Shown piece by piece: positions 23,500-34,212 of a stretch of 64,000 bases of DNA. Location of the stretch: contig NC_016458.1 of the NCBI RefSeq assembly GCF_000226115.1, forward strand, positions 5,242,001 to 5,306,000. The letters are read 5' to 3'. This DNA comes from Thermothielavioides terrestris NRRL 8126 (Eukaryota; Ascomycota; Sordariomycetes; Sordariales; Chaetomiaceae). The number at the start of each line of letters is the position of its first letter. Positions within the stretch are counted from its first letter, which is position 1. The translations under genes and the position numbers were made by a program. The notes below the pieces were generated by a model that ran no database searches, was not told the DNA's origin, and saw only the letters and a list, made by a program, of their open reading frames with translations.

Positions 23500-26400
23500 A
23501 GTCAATAACAGTATAGCTATCAATAGTCGCTACCCTTCCTCCGTAGTAGCTCGACGACAACTTAGTTCTAAGACTAAGGAATCTCCTTCACTTCCTTCTA
23601 TTCCTTGATAGCGATACCTTTATTACAGTGTTCCTTCTCCTAGTCGATAGGGTACGCCTTTTTGTACTTCTTAACAAGTTCCCTAGCACCGTCAATAAGC
23701 TAGATATATAAGATCTACTAGTCGTCTTTAGCGGTAAATCCTTTCTATTATACTAGATACTCGACTTTAGGTCTCTGGTTCCTCTAAGTAATATACTATT
23801 ATACAATTCTCTCGACTTCCTAGTGCTCGTCTCCGTTAATGATTATAGGGCTAGGGGGCTCCACGTTATAGCTAAAGGGGTCTTTCCCCTAATCCGGTTT
23901 CTATAACTAGGAAACTGAAACTATAGGATAGACTTTCTAACTAGCTAGGAAGTCAAGCTCGTAGGCGTTCCTATCGATTTTATAGACAATCTTAAACGGT
24001 CTTGCCTACTATAGCGACCACTTTCGTTTAGGCTTTTCTAGAAGATAGTATCCGTCGTATAGTTGTAAGTAAATGGTGTCTCCTACTTCGAACTTGGTAG
24101 GTATATACTTGTCGTTGTAACGTATCTTCGCAATAGCGCCTATATAATCGATCTATTTCGCTACTTCCTTCTAATACTGCTATCTAAGGACACTGATAGC
24201 TTCGGCGAAGGCAACGGTACCCTTTTTACAGTAAAGTATATCTAGGATAGAGCGTAGTTTAAAGCTGTATACCAACTCGTTTAGCGATCTTCCGATAGTG
24301 ACTACGAGTATATTGTTGAGATTATACTATAATATAGGGAGAAGTAGAGGCTATAGCGTTCCTAGTTTTTCTATAGCTTCTATATAGATAGCGATTTCTA
24401 CCGTCTAGTTCGTCCTTTCTGATTGACTGTCTATCTAGGGATAATAGGCTATTGAGAAAAGGAGGTTGATACCTAGGATACGAAAGATTTCTTTCTATAA
24501 GTCAGAGGTGAACTTAGTATCTTAGTCGCTAATGATTTACGTTAGAAGTCCCTAATCTATATACGTCAACGCTCTAAGGATTATAACTGCCTATTCCTCT
24601 ACTAACATTTTGTCGTTTCTAGCTATAAGAAGCTTCTTTTTACTAAACTTATAGATAATAGTATATATAGCGTTAAGGATTAGGTACTTTTTCATTGACT
24701 ACGGTGTCCTTTTGGAGGGTATAGCGAGCAAACTAACGATGAAATCTATAGTGATAATGTAGAAAGGCTATAGCGGTGTCCGAATTAGCTGAAGGTCTCT
24801 AGGCTTCGGTTCTCTCAAGGTCTAGTTCTCTCTATATATAGGGCAATGCCGAACGTACTTATATACTATCTAGCGCTTTCGATTAAATGCGAATGCCGAG
24901 AGGTTCGCCATTATATTGTCTATACCAAAGTGGTAAGTGTTGTTGTATATAATAGTAAGAATGTCTTTGATATAGCTGTTGGGGATATAAAGCTTCCTCG
25001 CTCCTTCGTGGTCGATATAGTAGAGGAGACCGTCCTTTAGTTTATAGGGTCCAAGCTATGGCTTTCGGTGCTACTTTCTTCGTAGCTCTCCTTCTTGCTC
25101 TTTGTGTTCTCTCTGCTTAGCGATCTTCTTAGCTCGTTCTTCTATATTGTAGAGACTCCTAATGATCTTATTGTACCAACGGTCGTTGGGGTAAGCTATA
25201 GTCAGCTTAGCTTTGAACTCGTCACTGATAACTAGCTCGAAGGTACTAATGTCTATAGCGTAGTATTCCTCGGTATCGATCTAGATAGTGGACCAAATGT
25301 CCTCTAGTTCGTTGATAGCGTCTTAGGTTTCGTTAGGGGCGTCTTCCTCGAAGGTCGGTAGACGTAATAGGGCGTCTAGTACAACGTTGAGCTTTCCTAG
25401 TATATAGAAGATGTTAAGGTCGAACTAGGATAGCTAGTTTATAGCGTTGGCGAGCTTTAGATTAGCCTTTACAAGGTCTATAATGGCAAGAGACGTATAC
25501 TTTACGATGCCTCTAGTCGCTATATAGTCTATTAAGATATTTATAGGGTATTAGTTTAACTATACTATTTTTTAGAGCTTTTTAACTGCCTATACGATAG
25601 TGGCGACTTCTGTTTTTATACTTCTATACTTCCTTTCTACATTGGAAGTTAGACGAGATAAGAATATAATGGGCTAGATCTTACTACTTGGGATGTCTTG
25701 GCTAGGGATATTAGTGCCGTCCTATTCGCTATAGAGTTGAAAGACGATTACTCTATATCCTTTGCCGCTTACGTCGAGCTTGATAAATAGCGGCTTGTTA
25801 GGACGGTAATAATGTAGGAAGTACTGCTCGTATAGGTGTTCCTATAGTAATCTGAAGGACTTTAGTTCTACTAGTATAGACTCGAATTTAGTGTTCAAGG
25901 TGAATGCCTTCCTAGCGTTCTTCGACTTAGCGATAGGAAGGTCTCCGCTTACTCTCCTTTAGGCAAGGAGTTTAGTTTTATAGTCCTATAAAGGCTACGC
26001 TTTCGCTATGTACTATAGGATGCCCTTACGTAGCTATTTGGCTATACTAAGGTACTGCTCTAAGGTCTTAAGGGTGTTGGGGAACTTGAGTTTCTTAAAT
26101 ACGGCAATCCTATCGTCTATCTTAGCTACTCCTTCGCTATTGACTATATAGCTAAGCAGTCTTATTGACGGGTAGGCTATAAAGGATTTTTCTATTGAAA
26201 TGTGAATATATACCTTGTCGAGGATGTCGAGAACCATCTCAATGTACTTAAGATGCTCCTCTATATTCTTGCTAGCAATGATAATGTTATCGATATAGGC
26301 GTATACAAAGTGCTTATACTTATGGAATAAGCGGTCTATAAAGCGCTATACAAAAGCTAGTGAGTTTTTGAATCCTATTAGTACAACGTTTGAGCGTTCT

Positions 26401-26835
26401 AAACCTCTAGGACTAATGACCACTATACAGTTATAGTATTCTTCTACGACTAGAAGCTGGAAGAAGAATCTAGAGGCGTCGAATGCTATAAAGATCGTAT
26501 TGCTTATTATTATGTTTATAATATCGTCTTAGTCGGGCAACGGGTATATATCTGGTACTACCAATGTATTTAGGGGCTAGAGGTCTACTATAGCTCTGCC
26601 TTTCGTTTTTCCAGCAATTGTATAGTAGACTACGAAGACTGGGCAAACGACAGGGGTTAGCTAGTCTATAAAGTCTATCTTTCTTTACGTATATAGTTTG
26701 TTATATTCTTTGTCGACGATCGCTTAGTCTTTGGCGTTTAATAGGTAAACCTAAATAGGCTTAAGCTAATTCTACTATCCGTCGATAAACGGAATTCTTA
26801 TCTTCTAATCCTTTAGTATAGGGACAATGCTATAG
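23500..26835 (-). pseudogene. RT-RH-IN-chromodomain part of pol, Gypsy copy 2
   Basis: Continues pol on the far side of the Copia element. Reverse transcriptase runs from about 26810 to 26030 and keeps an open stretch (LDILDKVYIHISIEKSF); the catalytic YIDD reads YIDN. RNase H follows to about 25400, integrase to about 23890, and the chromodomain near 23850-23690 (EYLV, KGFTAKDD). Stops are mostly TAG, as expected when TGG or CAG codons lose G or C. Confidence 0.87.
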
Positions 26836-27017
26836 TGAGAAGAGCAGCGAAGTGGGGCCATGCAGGATGCAGAGGCATGTGTATTGAGAGAGGTGCTCCT
26901 CTCAAGCTGGGTGGGAGGAGCGCCGAGGTCTATATACATGTGTGGGCAGAGCTGACATGTGCCCCCTGAGCGCAGGGAGCCTGGCAGATAGAGTCACGTG
27001 TGCACTAGCACGCGACA
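26836..27017 (-). repeat. 3' LTR of the Copia element
   Basis: 182 bases, TGAGAAGAGC to GCACGCGACA on the plus strand, with canonical TG/CA ends. I found no difference from 34213-34394. On the minus strand a GTATATAGACC block about 100 bases into the LTR could be the TATA element of U3. Confidence 0.95.
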
Positions 27018-27030
27018 CACCCCCCAGACA
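27018..27030 (-). other. Polypurine tract of the Copia element
   Basis: Next to the 3' LTR the minus strand reads TCTGGGGGGTG, a short purine run of the kind that primes plus-strand synthesis. Confidence 0.7.
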
Positions 27031-27098
27031 GACTCTCAGGAGGCTGTCTGTGGAACACGCATGCTGGGCACTGACTCTGGAGCTCGCACTGCCAGGCG

Positions 27099-27500
27099 CA
27101 TTGAACTGTGGCCTCCGGTATTGATCCCACCATTGCGCGCAGCCGCCGCCATTGTGCAAGTTGTCCGCGCGCCATTGTGTACGCGTTGTGGCGCGTGCGT
27201 TGGCGAATTGCGTGCTGCGCTGAATGCGGTCAGACCCAGGGGCGCCAAAGTTGACATTCAGGGGCGCTGTCGTTGGCATTGTTGCGAGCGCCATTGATCG
27301 CATTGTGCGCAGTTCCCAATTGCGCAGCGCGTTCCATCCCCATCCTCCATTCAGGCGCGTATCTTGAATCGTGCCGCCTCGATTGTGGGTGCAGGTTGCG
27401 CAATTGAGCATTGCGATCATTCGCATGTGTGCCATTGTGGCCTTTGTTGCCCAACGTCTTGAATGCACGCCCACCATTGCTACCCATTGTTGCATTCGCG
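27099..27500 (+). promoter_or_regulatory. CATTG-rich region upstream of the antisense gene
   Basis: About eleven copies of CATTG, mostly as CCATTG or GCATTG, within 400 bases, all on the plus strand, between the 3' LTR and the antisense gene. About 0.4 would be expected by chance. TATTTAA at 27556-27562 lies about 100 bases before the ATG at 27665, followed by a CAA/AGC-rich leader typical of fungal 5' UTRs; a possible 5' UTR intron (GTGAGT to CTGCAG) spans about 27567-27611. Promoter function is inference. Confidence 0.5.
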
Positions 27501-27664
27501 CCATGCAGACAATACCGCAGTGCCGCAGGCCGGTCGATGGCTGCACTCCTGGAAGTATTTAATCATGGTGAGTGCGCCTCAAACCATCTCCCGAACTCTT
27601 CCTCTGCAGACCGCGAGCAACAGCAGCAGCATCAGCAACAACAACAACATCAACAACAACAACC

Positions 27665-28578
27665 ATGCCGTCCTCTGCTCGCCTCGCCGCTCTCGAGAAG
27701 GCCCGCGCCGCCAAGGCGGCCAAGAACAAGCCTCCCCCGCTCCCGGCCACCCCCACCAAGGCTGGCGCTGGCGCCAGCAAGAAGTGAGCACACCACAATC
27801 TGCCCGACTGGCGCGGCGCGTACATCCGCGTCTCTGACACTTGCAGCAGGACCCCCGCCACGCCGAAGACCCCCTCCAAGCGTGCGGCGCCCCCCTCCTC
27901 CTCCTCCTCCTCTTCGGAGGATGAGGAGGAGGAGGGCGCCCTGAGAGAGCAGCCCTGCCTGGGTTGCCTGAAGTCCGCCATGCGCGGCAAGAGCTCTGGG
28001 GAGTGCCGGGAGGCCCCCGGCAAAGCGGCCCGGTGCGCGCGCTGTGCGCGCGGCAAGAAGTGTCGCTCCATGTAAGTCTGTCAGCACAGTTGCAAGGCGC
28101 ACGGTACTGATGAATCAGCCCCGCGAGTGTGCTCCCCGCCGCCAAGCACTTCCTGGCCCTGATGCAGGGGCGCCAGGAGCCCAAGGCCAATCTCGTGAGT
28201 ACAAATGAAAAGACAAAGGAAAAGAGCTAGTCTGACTGTGTGTGGTAGGACCAGAAGACGCTGCGCGCCACCCTGCGCGCCCTCCTCGCCATGGAGGGCG
28301 AGGACGCCGACGCCGAGGATGACGACGACGATGACGACGAGCGCGCGCCCGCGCCCGCCAAGGGCAAGGGCAAGGGCAAGGCAAAGGCGGCCGCGCCCAC
28401 CAAGAAGTCCAAGAAGGCCAAGAAGGCCAAGAAGGAGGAGAGCGAGGAGGAGGACGAGGATGAGGACGAGAGCGAGGAGGAGGCTGCTCCGGGCTTTGAC
28501 CCGGAGGCGCTGGCGCGTGGTGTGGCGGCGGCGGTGCTGGCCGCCATGACTCCCAAGAAGAAGAAGGGTGGCAAGTAG
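27665..28578 (+). CDS. Cys-cluster protein encoded antisense inside the Copia element
   Basis: Four exons on the plus strand: 27665-27783, 27847-28071, 28119-28194 and 28249-28578, coding 249 residues with all junctions in frame. The first acceptor is a NAGNAG tandem (TTGCAGCAG); both choices keep the frame. The N-terminus is Ala/Lys-rich (MPSSARLAALEKARAAKAAK), followed by an acidic Ser/Glu run. A cysteine cluster comes next, C-x2-C-x12-C-x9-C-x2-C-x5-C, from CLGCLKS to GKKC. Then come a helical segment (FLALMQGRQEPKAN), a poly-Asp stretch, a Lys/Ala tract (KKSKKAKKAKK) and a second acidic block. The six cysteines resemble a Zn2Cys6 binuclear cluster with altered spacing. Alternating acidic and Lys-rich blocks suggest a nuclear, chromatin-associated protein. 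Because its introns are antisense to the retroelement RNA they would survive retrotransposition. I know no name for it. Confidence 0.8.
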
Positions 28579-28665
28579 TTCCGCGTTGTTGTTTGTTGTT
28601 TCGCGGGTGCGGGCACCCCCCAGTCTGTTTTGCGCCGGCGTGCGCTCCTGTGTTTAGTTTGTTTT

Positions 28666-31600
28666 TTACTCAAGCCTTGCGTTCCTGTCCCCCTGATCGT
28701 CTCCCTGCACCATATGACGCACATCCTGCAGGTTGAGGAGCTCCCTGAAGTGCTCGAACTTCTGGCGAGTCAACACCTTCGTAAGCCCATCTGCAGGCAT
28801 CTCAGCAGTTGGCAAGTACGCGACCTCGAAAGATCCCTTCGCGTGTTCCTGACGCAGCCACATGTTGTGGATGTCAACATGACGCAGGCGAGTGCTGATG
28901 CGTTCGTTCTCTCCCACCACGAGCCGGATGGTCTGCGTGTTGTCACAGAACACAGTCCAAGGCACACCCAGCTCAAGTTGCAGGTCGCTGAGGAAACGCT
29001 TGAACGCCATTGTCTCCCGCGCTGCGGTGGACAGAGCGAGGAGCTCCGCCTCCGTAGACGAGGTGGTGACTGTATCTTGGCGCGCAGCCTTCCAATGAAC
29101 GAGCCCACCGAACAGAGAGATGAGATAGCCTTGTGACGACCTGCGCGTATCAGGATCATCCGCATGCGACGCGTCCCCTGCGATGAGCAAGATTTGCGTG
29201 GGAGCAGCATCCTGCGGCACACCCCCGAACTGAATAGCGAGGAAGCGCGTGCCAAACAGGTAGGAGATTGCATGCTTTGCAGCATCAATGTGTGTCCCCG
29301 AGGGGTTCGTCAGGAAGTGCGAGAGCAACGATGCCGGGAACGCGACCTCCGCGCGCAGTACGACCGCGGCGTAGAGTAGCGATCCAACAAGCTCCTGGAA
29401 CAGCCTGATCTGCGCTCGAGTGGCAGTGCCAGTGAACTTGCGGAGTTCCATTACAGGGAGAGGGATGCTTGGAAAGGTGATTTGATCCGCGAGACCGAAG
29501 CGCTTCGCAATCTTCTCGATGTACTGGTCAAGGCAGAGCCAGATCTTGCGTTGCGCGCGGTCGCGGATCACCCTGATGCCCAGGAACCAAGCCACGTCCC
29601 CCTTTTCGTGCACTTCGTACTTCGCTTTCAGAGCGTCGATGATCCTCTGAGCTGTCTCCGCGTGGTCTCTGTGGTAGAAGACTAGGTAGTCGTCCACGTA
29701 GAACAGCACGAGCACGCGCCGTTGGCGATCGAAGAACAAGCATGGCTCCTCAGGCGAAGCTGTGAGGCCGAGCTTCCGAAGTGTGCCGGAGAACTCTCGG
29801 TACCAGAGCAACGGAGACTCTCGCAAGCCGTACAGAGCTCTCTGCAGTTCCACAAGAAATCCAGGCTCTTCGAACCCCTCAGGCATCTCGCAAACAACAC
29901 CCTCAGGCAGGTCCGCATTCAAGAACGCCTGCGCTACGTCGAACTGCTTGACCTCAAGATCAAACTGCGCGGCGATAGCCATCATTGTGCGGAACGAGCG
30001 CGCTGCGAGTGTGGCTGCATAAGTGCTTTGCAGAGTAGTGAGCTCCTGAAGGTCGCCTCGAACGCAGATGCGAGACTTGCACTTCTCGAGGTTGCCATTC
30101 TGATCGAACTTGTAGACGAAAACCCACTTCAGAGGGAGTGGTCTTCCTTTGAAGGTCTCGCGCCGAATCTTGCGCCATGTCTTCCTGTTGACGAGATTGC
30201 GAATCTCTTCCTCAGCCGCTTTGATGAACTCGGGCCCTTGAGGGTGGTTGGCGAGATCCCTCCAGCGCTTAGGAAGCTTGGCGAGGTCGTCAAAATGCAC
30301 CCGGGGCCTGCTTGGCGTTGCCCCAGGACGCGCGTCACGATGTTGGCGGACTGCCGCCGCGAAAACCGCATGCAATGTGCGGTGCTGGATGCTGTCGCCC
30401 TCCTGCAGAGCGATTACAGGGTCATCCAAAAATGTGTGGCTGAACGAATGCCACGCGTGCTGATCTGGTACGTCGATGCTCTCCTCATGGTACATGGGGG
30501 CTGCGAAGCACACCAGACCGCCGCTTCCGCCTGCACCGCCGCCGGGAGACTGTCTACGGATCCGTCTTGAGTAACGAGTTGGTGGTCCGTATACCTTGCG
30601 CACGTACTTGCGCTTCTCCCTCGCTGGCGTGGCTGCGGGTGTTCCAGAATCAGGCTGAGAACCATGGTTTGAGGCGTCTTCCCAGTCGTCTGGAGCCTCT
30701 GGCTGATCGCCAGGGCGGTCGACCTCCTCTTCACTGCTAGGAGTATCGACTGCGGCAGCACTTGCCGTCGTGCTGCCCTGGCTGGCACTCCTAGTTGTGC
30801 CGCCAGCGACGCTGCTACTGGCGTCTCCGATAACTGCATCAGGGGCCTCCGATGATGCAGTTCCCACCGGTCTGCTGTCACTGCTAGCACCGTGATCAGC
30901 AGGGGGGCCGCTCCCTCCAAAACCGTCCGGGCGTTCCTGGCGCGGCTCCGGTGTTGGTTCTGGAGTGTAAAGACCACCAGTGGGCTCCTCACCCGAACTC
31001 TGGCCGCGATGCTCGAGTACTTCCGCACCCCCCAGACAGGATGGAGAGTGGGGAGGAGCCTGCCCTTCCGGTTCCCGTTCAGTCACACCCCCCAGATGTC
31101 CTGGAGAGCCGGGAACCGTCACTGGGTCTTCATGGGCATCTGTAACTCCGAACGGCACTGCCTCGGCGTCCCGAGGCTCTATGGGGAGTTCGATGAGCTC
31201 AACAACCTTTCTGGCGACTGCCACCGATTGAGCATCAAGCTGCTCCTCTCCCTCCCGGTAGAACGTGCGTTCGTCAAAGGTCACGTTGCGCGTTGTGATG
31301 ACCTTCCTGAGTTTCGGTACCCAGATGCGGTAAATGTTGGACGCCCTGTATCCAACAAGATACCCGATGTGCGCTCTGGGCTTGACCTTCCCAGCACGCC
31401 TCTCAATCCCCTTTTCGCGTTCCTTCGTCAGCGGGTACGCTCGGCAGCCGTACGCATAAACGCCGCCCCAGTTAGGGCGCAGGTCGGCAGTCAGGGAATG
31501 CACGAGACCGGGCTGATACCAGCGAAACCAGTGTCTGAACCAAGAGTCGAGCACCTCGTTCGGTGAGCGGTAGTTGCGAGCGCGACTTGGGCTTATGCCG

Positions 31601-34035
31601 TGCAAGTACGCAGCTGCAACCGTCGACTCTGGCCACAGGTTCTGAGGAAGTCCGGCGCCCGTGAGCATTGCAAGGCTCTTTGTGATAAGTTCTTTGCCTG
31701 CGCGTTCTGAACCGCCGTTGGGCTCCTTGGTATCCGAAGGCGTAACCTCCAAGTCGATGCCCTGCTCCTGCGCCCAGAGCTCGTACGCTGTGTATCCCTT
31801 GATGCCAATGACACTGGTGTCGCCATCCTGCCTGATCTTGCAGATGGGCAGCCCGAATTGGCGTTTCACCCAGCGTTCGAAGCGGACGAGCTCATCGTAC
31901 ACACTGTCGTGCGTCTTGCGTATGAGTGGAGTCGCGAAAAGCTTCCCACTGTACTCGTCCTTGATGACCAGCAGCCAGTTCGAGCCGTCAAGTGCCCTCG
32001 GAAAGTCGAACAGGTCCCAAGAGACCCTCCAAAATGGGCGTGGTGACGGCTTCGATGGTGGGCGGCGCGAAATAACCTGTTCCGCGTATGCCTGCGCGCA
32101 TACCTCGCATTCCAGTCTGCGAGGCCCGCGAATCCGCACACCTCTGGCGTTCAAGACGAGATGTTCCAGCGCCTCTGAACTCAGATGACCAGATCTGATG
32201 TGCCAGAGAGCAGCTGGGTCTTCTCTCTCTGGGAGCGGGTCCTTGGAGGGCCTGCTCCTCCCAAAGTTCTTCACAACTGCAGCGCTCAAAGTCACAAGTC
32301 CGGCAAAGCTTCTGGGGAGCACCCGAAGGGCATCAGAGTAGGAGGAAAGAGCATTGTATTGCAAGAAGGTCAGGTTGAACTTCTCGACCAGCTGCCTGAG
32401 TACAATACTCTTCTCCAAAGTTCCCCAACGCAGCGTGCAATCCAGACCGCAGTACCAAGCGCCCTGCGCTCGAAGGCGTCTCTCAGAGACAATGTTGACG
32501 TGAAAGCCCTCGACGACAGCAACGTTGTCTATGACAAGGTCCTCAGTGTTCGGGCCGCGCGCGCCGTTCAAAACGTTCTTGATGATCCATTTGCCGCGGC
32601 CAGAGATTGGGAAGGATGTGGTGCCTGCCTCAACAGTCTCACCGCTCGTCTTGACGAACGTGCCAGGGACAAGGAGAGCCCTGTCATTGACGAGATTGAC
32701 CGCTCCACAGTTGTCAAACAGAATGCACTTGCTGAGCGGGTGTGGGCCAAACTCGAGAGATGCGAACACGCCACGCGCTCCTTCGAGCTCGCTTGCGATC
32801 GCTGGGTCGATGACAGCGTGCACCTGGAGCGCTCCCGGAAATGAAGGACCCGCGCCACTATTGGAACTAGTGGTCTTGGCGTTTGACGATGCGTTCTGGA
32901 TCTTCCAACCGAGCTTCTGGAGCTCCACTCGAAGGTCGTTCCAGCGCTCCTTGGCGAATCGTTGGCGCACTGCATTCACCGCGTCGTTTGGGAGCGTCAC
33001 GCCGTTCAGGGATTCCCCTGTCAGAGCGTACCGAAGTTGCCGACATTCCGAGGGAAACCACCAGTGGCGAAAAGTCTTCGGCTTGCACGGGCAGTCGCGG
33101 TTCTTCTTGCGCTTCTGACTGCCCTTCTGACCGTTCTGCGCTCCTGGAAGCACGGGGTAGGCTCCAGGCTTCGGGTGGACCACCGCTTCAGCCTGGAGGA
33201 TCGCCTCGAGTGAGAGAGCCAAGTCGAGAAGGGTTGGTCCTTTGCCGCCGAGCTTCTCAGTCACACTGATATCCTTCAGCATGCGAGTCGCCCACTCTGG
33301 ATCCAAGCGTCTCTGCACAGTCTTGAGGAATGTGGTGACGGCTGTTGCGTCGGTGACTGCGGCGATGTTGGCCGCCCTTGCGCGGTGGAGGACCGACATG
33401 TACTCGAGAATCCAGGTCCTGGGTTCGACGCCGCTCTGGCTGCCTCTGGCAAGGACAGTTGCGTACTCCTCGGCAAGCGCAGTGAAAGTAGCGCTGTTGG
33501 AGGGTGCGATAATCTTGCGCAGCGTCTGTATAAACCCGCGTGTGCCGGTGACGTTCTCGGCCTCCATGATGTCGTGTGCGGTGTGTGCGTAGCGGTCGCT
33601 GACAGACACGTTGATCATCTCGCGGAGCTTGTTGACGGCACGGAACGCCGCAGTGTCGATGGCGGACTTCGAGAACGCCTCGCACAGCTTGAGGAATTCA
33701 CGGCGGATCTCCTCCTCAGTAGGATTGGTTGACTGAGGTTCCTCGCCACGGGTGGTGGGATCGGCTGCCTTCCAGGCTTGCAGTGCAGTGTGCCACGCCT
33801 GAAGATGGCGGTCCTGGACCGCCTGACGTGCCGCACCCTGGGTGGGCTGCACAGGAAGGCCGAGCATCTCAGCCTCGGTGGCGAGCTCGGTGTCTGGGTC
33901 GATGATGTGCCAGACACGCAGGTTGTTGGCCTCTTGGCGAACAGCAGAGATCCATCTTGGCCAGTCCTTGGGGCTGTCGAGGGTTGGAAGCGCTGCAACA
34001 GCAACGGTGACGGTTTTCTCAGTTTCGAGTGTCAT
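28666..34035 (-). CDS. Copia gag-pol polyprotein, intact
   Basis: One uninterrupted ORF of 1789 codons. The N-terminal ~330 residues are gag-like, with only a degenerate Cys/His segment (CPCKPKTFRHWW...C). The protease core is ILFDNCGAVNLVND near residue 440, where copia enzymes normally show DSGAT. Pre-integrase HHCC: HIRSGHL and CEVC. Integrase Asp/Asp/Glu: SWDLFDF near 673, RQDGDTS, and GGSERAGKE. Reverse transcriptase of the RVT_2 type: KWVFVYKFD, QFDVAQAFLNADLPE and FYVDDYLVF near 1445. RNase H: GDASHADD near 1618, STEAELLAL, and HVDIHNMWLR. The order protease-integrase-RT is diagnostic of Copia (Pseudoviridae-type). The variant protease site could mean an inactive or divergent protease; all other catalytic residues are present. 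It converges on the antisense gene, the two stops being 87 bases apart. Confidence 0.95.
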   Translation of the reverse strand: MTLETEKTVTVAVAALPTLDSPKDWPRWISAVRQEANNLRVWHIIDPDTELATEAEMLGLPVQPTQGAARQAVQDRHLQAWHTALQAWKAADPTTRGEEPQSTNPTEEEIRREFLKLCEAFSKSAIDTAAFRAVNKLREMINVSVSDRYAHTAHDIMEAENVTGTRGFIQTLRKIIAPSNSATFTALAEEYATVLARGSQSGVEPRTWILEYMSVLHRARAANIAAVTDATAVTTFLKTVQRRLDPEWATRMLKDISVTEKLGGKGPTLLDLALSLEAILQAEAVVHPKPGAYPVLPGAQNGQKGSQKRKKNRDCPCKPKTFRHWWFPSECRQLRYALTGESLNGVTLPNDAVNAVRQRFAKERWNDLRVELQKLGWKIQNASSNAKTTSSNSGAGPSFPGALQVHAVIDPAIASELEGARGVFASLEFGPHPLSKCILFDNCGAVNLVNDRALLVPGTFVKTSGETVEAGTTSFPISGRGKWIIKNVLNGARGPNTEDLVIDNVAVVEGFHVNIVSERRLRAQGAWYCGLDCTLRWGTLEKSIVLRQLVEKFNLTFLQYNALSSYSDALRVLPRSFAGLVTLSAAVVKNFGRSRPSKDPLPEREDPAALWHIRSGHLSSEALEHLVLNARGVRIRGPRRLECEVCAQAYAEQVISRRPPSKPSPRPFWRVSWDLFDFPRALDGSNWLLVIKDEYSGKLFATPLIRKTHDSVYDELVRFERWVKRQFGLPICKIRQDGDTSVIGIKGYTAYELWAQEQGIDLEVTPSDTKEPNGGSERAGKELITKSLAMLTGAGLPQNLWPESTVAAAYLHGISPSRARNYRSPNEVLDSWFRHWFRWYQPGLVHSLTADLRPNWGGVYAYGCRAYPLTKEREKGIERRAGKVKPRAHIGYLVGYRASNIYRIWVPKLRKVITTRNVTFDERTFYREGEEQLDAQSVAVARKVVELIELPIEPRDAEAVPFGVTDAHEDPVTVPGSPGHLGGVTEREPEGQAPPHSPSCLGGAEVLEHRGQSSGEEPTGGLYTPEPTPEPRQERPDGFGGSGPPADHGASSDSRPVGTASSEAPDAVIGDASSSVAGGTTRSASQGSTTASAAAVDTPSSEEEVDRPGDQPEAPDDWEDASNHGSQPDSGTPAATPAREKRKYVRKVYGPPTRYSRRIRRQSPGGGAGGSGGLVCFAAPMYHEESIDVPDQHAWHSFSHTFLDDPVIALQEGDSIQHRTLHAVFAAAVRQHRDARPGATPSRPRVHFDDLAKLPKRWRDLANHPQGPEFIKAAEEEIRNLVNRKTWRKIRRETFKGRPLPLKWVFVYKFDQNGNLEKCKSRICVRGDLQELTTLQSTYAATLAARSFRTMMAIAAQFDLEVKQFDVAQAFLNADLPEGVVCEMPEGFEEPGFLVELQRALYGLRESPLLWYREFSGTLRKLGLTASPEEPCLFFDRQRRVLVLFYVDDYLVFYHRDHAETAQRIIDALKAKYEVHEKGDVAWFLGIRVIRDRAQRKIWLCLDQYIEKIAKRFGLADQITFPSIPLPVMELRKFTGTATRAQIRLFQELVGSLLYAAVVLRAEVAFPASLLSHFLTNPSGTHIDAAKHAISYLFGTRFLAIQFGGVPQDAAPTQILLIAGDASHADDPDTRRSSQGYLISLFGGLVHWKAARQDTVTTSSTEAELLALSTAARETMAFKRFLSDLQLELGVPWTVFCDNTQTIRLVVGENERISTRLRHVDIHNMWLRQEHAKGSFEVAYLPTAEMPADGLTKVLTRQKFEHFRELLNLQDVRHMVQGDDQGDRNARLE

Positions 34036-34200
34036 CTTGAAGCAAACTGAGGTGTGCTGCGTTGTTCAGACTGAACGATGGGGGTGATGTGAACTTGTGG
34101 GAGTTGTTGACGATCGAGAAAACTGGAAGTGGTTGTTGGAGAAAAGAAGAAGGATGGCCCCAACTGGGCTACACCGCTGTTATGAGTGTTGTGCGCGAAC

Positions 34201-34212
34201 CGGGCTCATAAC
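34201..34212 (-). promoter_or_regulatory. Primer binding site of the Copia element
   Basis: Immediately inside the 5' LTR the minus strand reads GTTATGAGCCCG, complementary to the anticodon arm of initiator tRNA-Met (GGGCTCATAAC). This is half-tRNA priming, as known for copia of Drosophila and related elements. Confidence 0.75.

Noticed and set aside
26902..27546. 214-codon minus-strand ORF covering part of the 3' LTR and the CATTG-rich region
   Set aside because: It crosses the LTR boundary, has no family motif, and its openness follows from the repeated CATTG/CAATG composition.
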